A stretch of 64,000 bases of DNA from Rubritalea profundi (GTDB taxonomy: Bacteria; Verrucomicrobiota; Verrucomicrobiia; Verrucomicrobiales; Akkermansiaceae), in contig NZ_MQWA01000001.1 in the NCBI RefSeq assembly GCF_002954445.1, positions 3,092,437 through 3,156,436 on the forward strand, written 5' to 3'. Shown piece by piece: positions 34,601 through 43,678 of the stretch. The notes below the pieces were generated by a model that made no database searches, was not told the DNA's origin, and saw only the letters and a program-made list of their open reading frames with translations. Position numbers and translations under genes: made by a program. Positions within the stretch are counted from its first letter, which is position 1; the number at the start of each line of letters is the position of its first letter.

Positions 34601-36135
34601 TTCTTTTTACGGATTTGTCTGAGGTACGCTCTTTTTGAGAGGAATGTCATGCGGCGTGTGTCAGAGCGGACGACATGTGGGCCCTTTTCACCTGGGTAGC
34701 GGTCGCTGACCTCCATGGTGAAGGAGAGCGTGTCGCCGACTTTCAGATCTGGCAGTGCCTTGCGGTAGTCCCAGTCGATAGCTTGTTCGCCTTGATTCTT
34801 CTCTGACGGGAGGTTGATTTTAACACTTACTTCATCGAGCTGATTGACACGGTAGGCGATAACTGTGGAACCAATGCCGTGGTCGTCTTGGACGCGGGCT
34901 GAAAGGTTCAGTGGCCGACCGATCATCGCTACGATGTTTGATTTAGGCTCAGTCAACTCGATCCGTGGCGCTTGGTCAGTAGCGACCTGGAGGTAATAAC
35001 GCGGGCTGGTGAAGTCGAAACCATGTTCTTTTTCAATCCAAGAGAAACTGTAGCCACGTGAGGCGTTCACTTCCTCTGCGATGACAACCTGACGGCCGCC
35101 GTTAGTTACCTGAAGCGGCAGTGGTTCTGCGCCGTCACGGTTGAGAACCGCCTCGAGGATGGGGCGGTCGAGGGTGATTTTCCAGTGAAGCTTGGTGGCC
35201 TGCGGCACTGTCAGAGTCAGAGCCTCCACGGTTTCTTGCTCGCGTTCGAGGTAGCTAGGAAATTCTAGGTCGACCTTTACGTTCTCGATGCGTGGAGCGG
35301 GGATCACGCGGACCTGGTGCCAGTCGCTGCGGGTGTCTCCAGCCTTGATGCGGTAGCTGAAGTTACGTGATGCAGATGCGAGGGTGTATTCGCAGTTGCC
35401 CTCAGTGACCTCGAGCTCAATTTCGCGTGGGTCTCCGTCATCGGTGCGGAGATAGAACTTTGCTGTATCGGGGACGACGCCGGAGACGCCGATGACAATT
35501 TTGGCGCTGTCGCCTTCTTTAACGACTAGATCCTTTGTTTTAAGGTCGAGCTTGGTTTTAGTCGGGTAGGCAATCTGTGTCCAAGGGGTGAAAATGCGTG
35601 CCAAACCTGCGGCGAGGAATGGGGCGTTGATCACTGAGAATATGAGAACTATTGCTGCGCAGGCAGAAGCCAGGTAGAGCGGCTTCTTCAAGCTTCCAAA
35701 GTTTACGATCTTGGCTGGTTTCAGGTCCTCAGCGGTGCCTTCGGCCTTGATGCAGGTAGCTTCCATCAGGGATGCGGATGCTCCACCTGCCATCTTGGAC
35801 TCGCGGAACTGGACTGCGGTGACGAGCAGACTTTCCAGTCCGCCGTGCTGTTCCTCGACTTCAAATGCGGTGCGGGTGGCGTTGAACGGGCGCAGTGAGC
35901 GCCAGCCATTTTGCCATGCTTTGTAGAGAGATACCCCTAGGATAATCGCTAGAATGATAGTTCGCCCAGCTGATGGCATGTAGGCCATGCGGTCGATGAG
36001 TATCCCAAGCAAAAAGAGTGGGATTGCCCAGCGGAAAACCGCCAGAAATCCGGCGCTGAGGTGCTTGCGTTGAGTGCGTTTCCATACCGCGCGCAGGCGT
36101 GGTTCGAGGTTGGTTTGTGAGTTTTCTTGGCTCAT
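31633..36135 (-). CDS. Giant membrane protein of the MoxR operon (DUF4175-like)
   Basis: This ~1500-residue protein has two hydrophobic hairpins near the N-terminus (about residues 33-80, WAIPLFLLGILIDRM and TIILAIILGVSLYKAW) and a third segment near 155-187 (YLASACAAIVLIFSVINAPF). An Ig-like periplasmic region follows, then a very long alpha-helical, probably coiled-coil part rich in Glu, Ala and Leu, and a C-terminal SFARELPLEYRGLLKNYYERV-type end (cited in part). It resembles the DUF4175-like proteins encoded with MoxR/BatA genes in Planctomycetes. Start: the ATG at 36135 overlaps the previous gene's stop (ATGA); a longer in-frame start at 36216 would overlap by 85 bases. Likely a large envelope scaffold in the MoxR-dependent complex; no enzymatic motif seen. 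Confidence 0.75.
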   Translation of the reverse strand: MSQENSQTNLEPRLRAVWKRTQRKHLSAGFLAVFRWAIPLFLLGILIDRMAYMPSAGRTIILAIILGVSLYKAWQNGWRSLRPFNATRTAFEVEEQHGGLESLLVTAVQFRESKMAGGASASLMEATCIKAEGTAEDLKPAKIVNFGSLKKPLYLASACAAIVLIFSVINAPFLAAGLARIFTPWTQIAYPTKTKLDLKTKDLVVKEGDSAKIVIGVSGVVPDTAKFYLRTDDGDPREIELEVTEGNCEYTLASASRNFSYRIKAGDTRSDWHQVRVIPAPRIENVKVDLEFPSYLEREQETVEALTLTVPQATKLHWKITLDRPILEAVLNRDGAEPLPLQVTNGGRQVVIAEEVNASRGYSFSWIEKEHGFDFTSPRYYLQVATDQAPRIELTEPKSNIVAMIGRPLNLSARVQDDHGIGSTVIAYRVNQLDEVSVKINLPSEKNQGEQAIDWDYRKALPDLKVGDTLSFTMEVSDRYPGEKGPHVVRSDTRRMTFLSKRAYLRQIRKKKDSLLSRVQTIYRQQRAAFDSVRMLEPGTDTYMQTCQVEAIRQAMVRDQLTEIASQVKLLIDDMAANKVADALEGESLELVRTALLDIADTHLADAASRLRHQSGVAAGNTQELPDPSSAAHAVNTAARELGSIVLLRSIDMAQEVYAREARMLAQIQADLRWRTVQSKSAEAATALSKEQEQVAQWTHRLIADLQNGMRYEKRPLAVLRLAQSLKNLQKIKTEERMRQAASLITQGQPKQAELLQAELVTNLLDAEFSVRLTGAYSTLIKTRDQMRIIAKVQAMLIQQCADMSAPDFKDRSSEAAQAQNKLRERLLTLLLPTVPAPRSELFDETFPQAPPVRALLKDADLAMAQALKQFAAGQQDAAIAEQRKAEQSLTDLTKLVERWSVELGIQTLGLSTIVANSAERLSLIEEYEAKLVALLEKTDTAAADDQKVDTLVEDQLLLEQELATFNSDLVKLNQSTPDLDIPPLLSRTVRAQKAMEMAVAALKANNADQAITHQEQAADILAEAYAIVTTQNDQLGLLQSLLMFQRSVGYANGYMGDIVAELWDQIAATKALKSDDASAILPLFAHLRRCMDDVAPLLDLVAQRVDAGTPLTFAVADLEDAVLSLEDGDKVDALDAQDVSAESLGKVHSLVKAMKSQTGYVAEIVEFLHASVADTATLEYQQDELMRKAQSAKPDQLKALAEEQRKLLAKAEKNGQILESVTGGIPSYSVFVKRAKDKHKGTRELVLPKEMPAYAEPAKLMREALTRLESKDPAATTQMELAVAALKENSESLFTVISMLHGLPDIEIVTHTDPDVARLVDVLALASAHKVLFRDTNATAQPELKAMAPRQRELVALSQKLAQVGEPHPMLKNASTQLAAAATAIESSDKETIKRTQALAMQTLRHFIIEQALLLETATPPSSASPADPDAGGEGSDGDPEFKAGFINEFVSGEAPKDKRAGWNVRADRNRAALNQNFARELPLEYRGLLKNYYERVAE

Positions 36136-38516
36136 GGTAGGTCGTTCTTTCTTCTTAGTATCCACTCGGCCCCTAGTAGGCCGACGAGCAACAATACTAC
36201 TAGCATGTTGTCCCATAATGGGCGCTCTGAGCGCAGGGTTATGGTGACCGGATCGCCGTTGATGAGGTCGGTGAGTTTGTTGAGCTCGCGGACGCCGAGC
36301 TTAGAACCGCCAGTAAGGTCGGCAATTCGTTGTAAGTGATCTGAGCGCATACCGGTGTCTAGTAGCTCCTGCTGGATGTCGCTGACCTGGAACTCCGTGG
36401 TGCTGGAGATCTGTTTGTCGTTTTCGTTGGCTTCGAGCCTGTATCGACCTGCTTCTGATGGGGTAAAGTAACCTTCGTAGAGCCCTGGCTGAGTGCTGTC
36501 TGGTCTGAGGCTGATGAGTTGCTTTGCCTGCCCGCCAGCTAGATTGCTGACGTAAACTTCAAATGCTGGCTGGGAGATCGGCTCATATTCTTTGTCCAGA
36601 ACGTGCGCATAGACGCGGCACTGGCCATCGACTGGGTAGACTGAGCGATCGGTTTCCAAGCGGATGCGTTTGTGTTCACCCATTAGACGCGAGAGGGTCA
36701 TGAACTGGATGCACTGTGACCAAACGCGCCAGTGGTATTTGTCGCCGGTCTTGTAACGTAGGCGCCAGAGTCTGTCTGAGGCGATAGTCATACACTTGCC
36801 AGATCCGTAGCGTTGCCAAGCGACCAAGGGGTAACCCTGATCGCGCGATGTGCTGTCGGAGAGCATGGCGAGAACCGTCGCGGCTGGTTTCGCTGAGAGC
36901 AGTGGAGGTAGTTGATCCATCGGCGCCATGCGGCTCCAGATACGATCGTTGAGGTCCATGTCATTTTCCAGTGTCATCACCAGGCTGTTACGGCCTTCTG
37001 GCGTGAGTACTGGGTAAACCGATTCTGCGACTTTATCCCATCCAGCTTCGGAATCAAAGCGAACTGGGAGCATGGTCTGCACTGGAGTTCCAGCGTAGGA
37101 ACCGGGTGAGTGCATCGGGCCACAGAGCATTAGCAAGGATGCGCCACGGTCGCGGATAAGTTCTTCTAGCAGTCCGAACTCTTCATCGGAGAAGAAGGAG
37201 GCGTCGACGTCACCGAGAATCACTAAGTCATACTTGAATGCTTCTTCGCGATTACTCGGAAAGCGCTCGATGTGTTCTGGAGAGTTTCGCGCGACTTCTG
37301 GGCCGGCATTGGATGCGATAAAGGTGGTGTCGATCCGCGGATCACGTTTGAGAATAGCGCGGAGGTAGCGGAATTCCCAGCGTGCGTTGCCTTCGATATA
37401 GAGCACGTTGACCTTTTCATTCACCACGCGGATACTTCTAGTTACGCGGTTATTTACGGTGGAGACTTCGTCTTCAAATGGCTCAATGATCACATCGATC
37501 TGAGCAGCACCTTTTTCATAAATATCAACGCTGAAGTCGACTTCTTCAAACTGCAGCCCGCCCTCAAAGCGCACAACGCGGGAGGAGACGCGCCGATCAT
37601 TCAACAGGACTGATAGCCGTGCTGTCCGTTGCTCATAACCCTGGGATTCGAGGTGGACACGGACCGGCACGCTGTCTCCTGAAAAGGCGACTTCTTGCAT
37701 GACGATGTTGCGGATTGCGACGTCGTCGGGATTGGGCAGACCAAGCGGCACGGTGTAGACCGGGATGCCGCGTGCTCCAAGATCCTGGAGGACTGCTTCT
37801 GATCGCTGCGAGCTGGTGTTGTCGATACCGTCGGAGAGCAAGATGATGCCAGCGGGTGGGATTCCTCCAGCATTTGCTGCGGCCTCGAGCGAGGCGGCAA
37901 TCGAGGTGCTTGACCCGTCCGCCTTCAGTCCTGCTAGATCCTTAGAGGTGACCACTTTACCATCACTGATCAGACGCGAGGTCTCACCGAATGCGTGGTA
38001 GCTGAGGTCGAGCGATTCGCTAAGTGATTCGAAGACTGGTCGGCCAGATTGACTGAGGATCGCTGCGCCGAGATCCAAGCGCGAGGCAGAGGAAATCGCC
38101 AGGCGTTGTTTGGTGTCGAGCGCCATGACTGCGTTGTCGGCTTCGGCTTTTTCTTCTAGAGAAACCATACCCAGCGCGGTTGCTGCATCGACGAGGTCTT
38201 CAGAGCTTTTGCGCTGATCTTTCATCGACATACTCTCAGAAACATCGAGCAATACTGGTAAACTACGCACCCGTGTGTGGGTCTCGGTGACAACTCTGGT
38301 CGGCTCTAAAAGTGTGAGTACGATCAAAGCGAGAACGAGCACCCTAACAATGACTAGCGATGCACGCAGCCACATAGGTAAGCCCCACGGGCGACGGTAG
38401 AGGTAAATGCTCAGTAGAACGATCGCTGCGAAAATGACAACGAGGGTTCCGGTGGGTAGTGGGCGAGCCAAGAAGAACTGCTCCACTTGGTTAATTATGG
38501 GAATCGGTTCAGACAT
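36132..38516 (-). CDS. vWA/glutamine-amidotransferase-like membrane protein
   Basis: This 794-residue protein starts MSEPIPIINQVEQFF. Two transmembrane segments follow (~24-40 and ~50-70, TLVVIFAAIVLLSIYLY and ASLVIVRVLVLALIVLTLLE). A von Willebrand A-like domain has DVSESMSMK (the MIDAS DxSxS) and AGIILLSDGIDNTSS. The C-terminal half has a class I glutamine-amidotransferase-like domain (VNVLYIEGNARWEFRYLRAI, LVILGDVDASFFSDEE). I treat it as separate from 38518-40685: a TAA in the neighbouring frame at 38518-38520 lies one base before this ATG. In the raw sequence the two are fused into 1517 codons. Stop overlaps the next gene by ATGA. Function inferred: envelope partner of the MoxR chaperone. 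Confidence 0.72.
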   Translation of the reverse strand: MSEPIPIINQVEQFFLARPLPTGTLVVIFAAIVLLSIYLYRRPWGLPMWLRASLVIVRVLVLALIVLTLLEPTRVVTETHTRVRSLPVLLDVSESMSMKDQRKSSEDLVDAATALGMVSLEEKAEADNAVMALDTKQRLAISSASRLDLGAAILSQSGRPVFESLSESLDLSYHAFGETSRLISDGKVVTSKDLAGLKADGSSTSIAASLEAAANAGGIPPAGIILLSDGIDNTSSQRSEAVLQDLGARGIPVYTVPLGLPNPDDVAIRNIVMQEVAFSGDSVPVRVHLESQGYEQRTARLSVLLNDRRVSSRVVRFEGGLQFEEVDFSVDIYEKGAAQIDVIIEPFEDEVSTVNNRVTRSIRVVNEKVNVLYIEGNARWEFRYLRAILKRDPRIDTTFIASNAGPEVARNSPEHIERFPSNREEAFKYDLVILGDVDASFFSDEEFGLLEELIRDRGASLLMLCGPMHSPGSYAGTPVQTMLPVRFDSEAGWDKVAESVYPVLTPEGRNSLVMTLENDMDLNDRIWSRMAPMDQLPPLLSAKPAATVLAMLSDSTSRDQGYPLVAWQRYGSGKCMTIASDRLWRLRYKTGDKYHWRVWSQCIQFMTLSRLMGEHKRIRLETDRSVYPVDGQCRVYAHVLDKEYEPISQPAFEVYVSNLAGGQAKQLISLRPDSTQPGLYEGYFTPSEAGRYRLEANENDKQISSTTEFQVSDIQQELLDTGMRSDHLQRIADLTGGSKLGVRELNKLTDLINGDPVTITLRSERPLWDNMLVVLLLVGLLGAEWILRRKNDLP

Positions 38517-38517
38517 C

Positions 38518-40685
38518 TTATACTTCGGAAAGGGATTCAGGCATAGCTGCTTGCTTATTTTTCTTTTGTTTGCGGCCGCGTAGCGGTCGGCGAGGAGACT
38601 TTCGAGCAATAGTAGAACTATGCCCGCTAGCATGAACTGGCGCCACGACGAGCGGCCAGTGCGGGAGCTTTTGATCGCTGAGGTGAGCTCTGCACCAGAA
38701 TTGATTATAGTGATGTCGAGCCCCTCGAGGTTCGCATTCAAATCTGCAGCGGCGAGCGAGGTGACGGTCGATTCACTCGGGTCGACGTTGACTGCTACTG
38801 GCACTCCAGCAGCCTGCACGCTGACCTTTGTTTCGTAGAACCCTGCCTCTGTGGCGCCTTCTAACATAGCAACAAACTGGTTGCGGTGTTCGCGGACTGG
38901 GACAGTGATGGATTCTCCGGAAGGGGTGTCGAAGACTGCATTGCTGGCGTCTGGTTGTTCAACGTAGGTTAGCGAGAGCGAGTCGCCGACGACGCGTGGC
39001 TGCTCGAACTCACGTCCTGAGAGGTAGGTCACGATTTGCTGCATGAGCATCGGGAAGACTGGTGTCAGCGCCATATTATTCCAGCTCGTATCTGCGGAGG
39101 TGGTGAACTGGAAGACGTGGCCGCGGCCGAGCGAGTGCTCCAACAGGATTGGTGCGCCGCTGCCGGCTAGGCTAAGGATCGGGAAGCTGGAGGCTGTGGG
39201 CTCCACGCTCAATCTTGTGAGGAAACGTGTTTCGCTAAACAAGTCTTCGGGAAGAGAGAGTAGCGGCAGACAGACGCTGTGGTCAGGCATGGAAGGATCC
39301 AGCGGCTGGCCGGCGCCAAGCTTAGTGTTGGCATCAACTGGTGATCCGAGCTTGGCTGGTAGCAAGGGGTTGGGGCCGCTCGCTGTGCGTTCGTTCCATA
39401 CTGCTGCTTTGACATTTTTTCCGGCGAACCAAACAAGGCCATTTCCCTGGCGGACGAAGCGCGAGAGCTGCTCGACCTGTTGTGGGGTGATTTCTGGGAC
39501 GTCGGCTAGTATGATCACATCGACTTCCTCCAGCGGCTCGGTAGGCAGAGATAGCCACGGCACGGCGCGGACGATGTAGTCTTCATCCTGAGCCCCGTCG
39601 TTGCGGGCCAGCAAGGCGGAAACGATGAGGCGTCCTGCATCGCCATTAGATCCATCCACGCAGAGCACTGAGACGCGGTCGCGGACGACGGCAACTACCC
39701 GCCGCACGTTGTCGGTAGGGAGAAGGTCGCCGCTGATCTCGGCGGTGATGCGGGTGGCGCCCGCATTGTAGAATGGGACAAATAAGGAAACCGTCTCAGA
39801 AGCTCCCGCGGCGATGCTGGGAATAATCTTGCTGTCGATCTGCACGCCTTCGACGCGGCACTGGATCTCAACGTTGGCAACTGGGGATGAACCGCAGTTT
39901 TTGACAGTGGCTTGGTAGCGGGCGGTGGTTCCTTTGCGCAGCATACCGGACACGAGGTCGAGTTCGGTAACGGCGAGGTTTGCTGGGTCACCGGGGACGG
40001 GAATTAAGAATACCGAAGCATCGTTGCGCAGGTCGCCGAGCGCCTGTTGGAAACTTGCCGAGGTGCGTCTCCAGTCACGTTGCTGGACGTCGGAGATGAA
40101 GTAGACTTCCTTTTGCGGAGCTTCCATGTCATCTACCAATTCCTTGAGTCGTTTAGGGACGCGATCGAGATCGAGCAGCGCTGGTACAGGCTTTGCTTTC
40201 TGGATGATGTCGGTGAAGCGCTCGCGGTTGAAAGCCATGTTGTTGATGAGCACCTTGTCTTCGCCGCCCAGAAGGATGACGGAGACTGGGTCACCAGCTT
40301 GGATCTGCTCGCTGATCGTTTCGACTTGCTCGATGGCGCGGTCGAAGCGGCTTGTGCCCTCGCCGCCGTGATCCATACTGAAGGAGGCATCGATTCCGAT
40401 GACGACTCCGGCCCGCGGTTCGCCGGGGATCCAGCTAGGTGCCGTGTTTTCCCAAGCTGGTCGGGCGAAGGCCAGTACCAACAAGAGTAGAGCGAAACAG
40501 CGCAGTAAAAGTAACAGGAGGTCGCGCAGTTTGATTTGGCTAGAGCGCACCCGCACGTTGCGGTTGAGAAACTGCATAGCAGCCCATTCGGTCTTCTTGA
40601 CCTTCTGCTGGTTGAGCAGGTGGGCGAGGATGGGCAATGAGATGCCCAGGGCTCCTAGCAGGAGCAGTGGATTGAGAAAGTTCAT
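38518..40685 (-). CDS. BatA-like vWA membrane protein (frame break near the end)
   Basis: The N-terminus is a BatA-type double hairpin (LNPLLLLGALGISLPILAHL, LRDLLLLLLRCFALLLLVLA), with the family's KKTEWAAMQFL between. A vWA domain begins near residue 90 (VVIGIDASFSMDHGGEG) and later parts resemble glutamine-amidotransferase-like and Ig domains. A last transmembrane segment is at about residues 692-712 (FMLAGIVLLLLESLLADRYA). The raw frame runs on into the next gene, but adding one A to the A-run at about 38548-38553 gives KQAAMPESLSEV and a TAA one base before the next ATG, a natural operon junction. With that base the gene is 722 residues. It follows the DUF58 gene by one base. Members act with MoxR and DUF58 in envelope or metal-insertion assembly. 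Confidence 0.72.
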
Positions 40686-40686
40686 G

Positions 40687-41613
40687 TTAGCGTGCTCCGA
40701 CTGATGGTCCCATCATGTTCAATGAGCGGTTTTCAAGGTATTCACTGAGCAGTAAGTCCAGTGGGGTGGAGGTATTTACTAGGGTGTAATCCACACCACT
40801 TCTGACACAGCCGTCTTGAAGTGATTCGAGGTATTTATTCAGGTTCTCCATGTATTCTTTCCTGATTTTTTCTGGTTGGGTGATGAGTTCATCATCACTT
40901 TCCAGTGCGTTGAATTGATAGGTTCCCTTGAAGGGGAAATTGAGTTCATACTCGTCGAGCGTGTGGAAGACCACGACGTTGTGACCGCTGTAACGCAGAC
41001 GCTGTAAGCCACTGATGACATCATCGGCATCCGACAAGAGGTCGGAGATCAGAATCACAAACGATCTCCTTTTGATCTGCATGGCAATGTCGTTGAGCTG
41101 TTTGGCGACACTTGTTTTTGGTGTCGGCTTGATCTCGCGCAGGATTTTTTCAATCTGCAGGATGATACTCATCGTCGAGCGCGGAGGCAGGTGCGCCCGA
41201 ACCTCTGAGTCAAACACACTGAGGCCAACCGAATCCCGCTGGTTAAGAATGAGATAGCTCAGTGCCGAGGCAAGATACTTCGAGTACTCGAGCTTACTGA
41301 CTTTCCCCGAGCCGTAGCTCATCGATGAACTTGCATCCATCAAGATGTAACAGTCGAAGTTGGTCTCGGCTTCGTAGAGTTTGGTGTAATACCGCTCAGT
41401 CCGACCAAAAACACGCCAGTCCAGATCACGGATCGGATCACCAGGGACATACTGTCGGTGATGCGCAAACTCTGTACTGAAGCCCTTGAGCGGGCTGCGG
41501 TGAGAGCCCGCCCGTAAGCCTTCAACGACTTCGCGAGCGATCAGTTCTAGATCACCGAGTTTCTGTAGAAGCTCTGGGTCTAGGTATTGGAGATTGGGTA
41601 AGTGCTGGGACAT
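40687..41613 (-). CDS. DUF58 family protein
   Basis: This 308-residue soluble protein has the DUF58 core (GDLELIAREVVEGLRAGSHR, the RPL.G..TEFAHHRQYVPGD motif and DLDWRVFGRTERYYTKLYE). A vWA-like metal-site segment follows (CYILMDASSSMSYGSGKVSK, with DxSxS). The C-terminal part includes SFVILISDLLSDADDVISGL. DUF58 proteins are encoded beside MoxR ATPases and vWA proteins and are thought to act as their partners or substrates adapters. It follows moxR by 48 bases and precedes the BatA-like gene by one base. Confidence 0.9.
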   Translation of the reverse strand: MSQHLPNLQYLDPELLQKLGDLELIAREVVEGLRAGSHRSPLKGFSTEFAHHRQYVPGDPIRDLDWRVFGRTERYYTKLYEAETNFDCYILMDASSSMSYGSGKVSKLEYSKYLASALSYLILNQRDSVGLSVFDSEVRAHLPPRSTMSIILQIEKILREIKPTPKTSVAKQLNDIAMQIKRRSFVILISDLLSDADDVISGLQRLRYSGHNVVVFHTLDEYELNFPFKGTYQFNALESDDELITQPEKIRKEYMENLNKYLESLQDGCVRSGVDYTLVNTSTPLDLLLSEYLENRSLNMMGPSVGAR

Positions 41614-41661
41614 GTTTCAGGTCTTTGGATTGAGCGGCTGTGAGTAGCCTTTTATCGGGCG

Positions 41662-42669
41662 TTACTTTTTGTCGCCAGTCGGGACCTCTTTGAGGAGGCG
41701 CTCGACCAAGGTGTCAGATGTCATTCCTTCAGACCTTGCGGCGAAGTTCGGGATGATACGGTGACGAAGGATTGGCAGTGCTACCGCCTGGATGTCCTCG
41801 ATGGCAACGTGGCAACGGCCACGGAGGGCAGCGCGGGATTTACCAGCGAGAATAAGGTTCAGTGAGGCACGTGGACCGGCTCCCCAAGACATGTATTGCT
41901 TCACCCACTCAGGAGCTTCAGCTTCCTCGGGGCGCGTGGCGCGGATGAGGGATGCTGCGTATTCAAAAATGTGATCAGCTACTGGGATGCGGCGCACAAG
42001 GTGCTGGAACTCAAGGATCGCAGCAGCATCGAGGACTTTCTCGATTTTTGGCTGACTGTCGCTGGTGACGTTGCGCATGATACCGAGCTCTTCGTCGCGG
42101 CTCGGGTATTTAACAACGACGTTAAAGAGGAAACGGTCAAGCTGAGCTTCGGGAAGCGGGTAAGTACCTTCTTGCTCGATTGGGTTCTGGGTGGCGAGCA
42201 CGAAGAACGGCTTGTCGAGCTTGTAGTCAACACCGCCGGAGGAAACGCGTTTTTCCTGCATCGCCTCAAGCAACGCTGCCTGAGTTTTCGGAGGAGTACG
42301 GTTGATCTCGTCAGCAAGGAGAAGGTTGGTGAATACCGGACCTTCCATGAATTTGAATTGGCGAGCGTGGGTCTCAGGGTCTTCCTGGAGAAGCTCGGTT
42401 CCGGTGATGTCGGATGGCATCAAGTCGGGAGTGAACTGGATTCGCTTGAACGAGAGCGACAGCGCTTCAGCCAGCGAGCTGACCAGCAGTGTCTTCGCTA
42501 GACCCGGCACACCTACCAGTAGGCAGTGACCTTGCGCGAATACCGCAATCATCATTTCTTCGATGACATCTTCCATGCCGACGATTACTTTACGTAGTTC
42601 TTTGACTACTCCATCTCTTGCGACACCGAGTTGTTCCACGGCTTTTACGTCATCAGTTTCGTTACTCAT
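41662..42669 (-). CDS. moxR: MoxR-family AAA+ ATPase
   Basis: This 335-residue chaperone-type ATPase shows Walker A GVPGLAKT, Walker B LLADEINR, the MoxR signature PPKTQAALLEAMQEKRVSSG, sensor I FVLATQNPIEQEGTYPLPEA and a C-terminal lid (ARPEEAEAPEWVKQYMSWGAG-type region, cited in part). MoxR ATPases help assemble or insert metal cofactors into vWA-domain protein complexes. I chose the ATG at 42669 (MSNETDDVKAV), as the upstream extension to 42771 is unlike the family. This is the first gene of the long minus-strand operon. A remnant of its own N-terminus lies at 50731-50817, and a kinase-gene tail lies just upstream (42866-43101). Confidence 0.92.
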   Translation of the reverse strand: MSNETDDVKAVEQLGVARDGVVKELRKVIVGMEDVIEEMMIAVFAQGHCLLVGVPGLAKTLLVSSLAEALSLSFKRIQFTPDLMPSDITGTELLQEDPETHARQFKFMEGPVFTNLLLADEINRTPPKTQAALLEAMQEKRVSSGGVDYKLDKPFFVLATQNPIEQEGTYPLPEAQLDRFLFNVVVKYPSRDEELGIMRNVTSDSQPKIEKVLDAAAILEFQHLVRRIPVADHIFEYAASLIRATRPEEAEAPEWVKQYMSWGAGPRASLNLILAGKSRAALRGRCHVAIEDIQAVALPILRHRIIPNFAARSEGMTSDTLVERLLKEVPTGDKK

Positions 42670-42865
42670 TTCGGTGTTTCTATTTCTATATTTGTTAAGA
42701 GAGTGATCAATCGCGGCCATAGCAACCACGATCGCTTGGTTCGATCCAGCTGCCTTCTTGCAAACTGCCACTTACCCTACAAAACAGAGACGATTCTGTA
42801 TTCTAAACAGCCACTTGTATTTTTTTAACAGAATACAAAAAATCTTCCCCCTCGACCGAACCTCG

Positions 42866-43101
42866 CTATTTAATTTGAACCTGCGGATGCAGTCTGTTCT
42901 TCTCTTCTTGAGGCAGTTGGTCAGGCCGAACAATCAGCGTTTTTAGTTGTGGGAACATGTTTAAATCCCCCATTGAGCTGATTTGACTGCCGCGCAAATC
43001 CGCCACCTCAAGCATCTTTAGTTCGGCGATTTCCGAGCTGTTCGAAATCACAGTATCAATAAGAATCAACCACTTTATCGGCAGAAACGCAGCGGATACT
43101 G
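42866..43101 (-). pseudogene. Detached tail of a Ser/Thr kinase gene
   Basis: The minus strand encodes ILIDTVISNSSEIAELKMLE, VADLRGSQISSMGDLNMFPQ and LKTLIVRPDQLPQEEKNRLH, nearly the same as the last ~75 residues of the kinase at 47945. The stop is in the same place. There is no kinase domain, start or signal, so this is a duplicated fragment. It lies directly upstream of moxR and may carry part of its promoter region. Confidence 0.8.
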
Positions 43102-43159
43102 ACTGCTAGGAATTTGCTTTTTGAGTGAGGTGGTCGGAGGGGCTGTCATGGGGTGATAA

Positions 43160-43595
43160 GGGGGTTGATTTGCCCATTTCAACATGGACTATCGTCCCGC
43201 TTTACAAGCATCGACGGGATATCGAAAAAGTATTCGAAGAGCTAAAAAAAACTCGAAGAAAAGCGTTTCTGGGCAAGCTCGAAGGAGGCGAAAGAAGCCC
43301 ACGCGCTCTTCGAGTGCCTGACTCACAATCTGATGCTTCTATTGGAAAATCACCTCCGCACGGTGGAGGGCATGAAGGACTCAGTTGAGCCAAAGAAAAA
43401 CAAAACCCGCGAAAAGTCAAAAAATATAGGATGGCGAAAAAATTACCCATTTCCTTTGTAAATGGCTTCTTCGCACGAGCCTCACAGAGGACGTTCCGCT
43501 ATATTCGGTGGCTGAGGGTAAGTCTGTTTCATCGGCTTACCTACAGCGATTCTCTGGTCGAATTAGCCGACGCATGGAAGTGCGCAATCCCGTAG
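43160..43595 (+). pseudogene. IS4-type transposase C-terminal remnant
   Basis: The plus strand encodes PLYKHRRDIEKVFEELKK, then after an eight-A run a second frame gives LEEKRFWASSKEAKEAHALF and ECLTHNLMLLLENHLRTVEG, then a third gives FVNGFFARASQRTFRYIRWL and VELADAWKCAIP with a stop at 43595. The Y-(2)-R-(3)-E-(6)-K pattern (YKHRRDIEKVFEELK) is the catalytic Glu region of IS4-group DDE transposases. The DDE-proximal N-terminal part and two frames are lost; no terminal inverted repeats are visible. A dead insertion sequence. Confidence 0.7.
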
Positions 43596-43678
43596 TTTTG
43601 GATACCCATGACTGAGCAAAATTAGAGGCTGAAATCCCATTCATCAGTAGACGGTGACGACGCGCCGATCGCCTAATT

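Noticed and set aside
36136-36216. Longer start (36216) for the giant membrane protein
   Set aside because: It would overlap the preceding gene by 85 bases; the ATG at 36135 gives the usual ATGA overlap.
36132-40685. A true 1517-residue BatA-vWA fusion protein
   Set aside because: A stop codon in the next frame lies one base before a good ATG, and one base in an A-run is enough to explain the fusion.
43125-43388. A complete 87-residue gene in the IS4-type region
   Set aside because: Its second half is out of frame with the conserved transposase sequence; only the first part matches the family.
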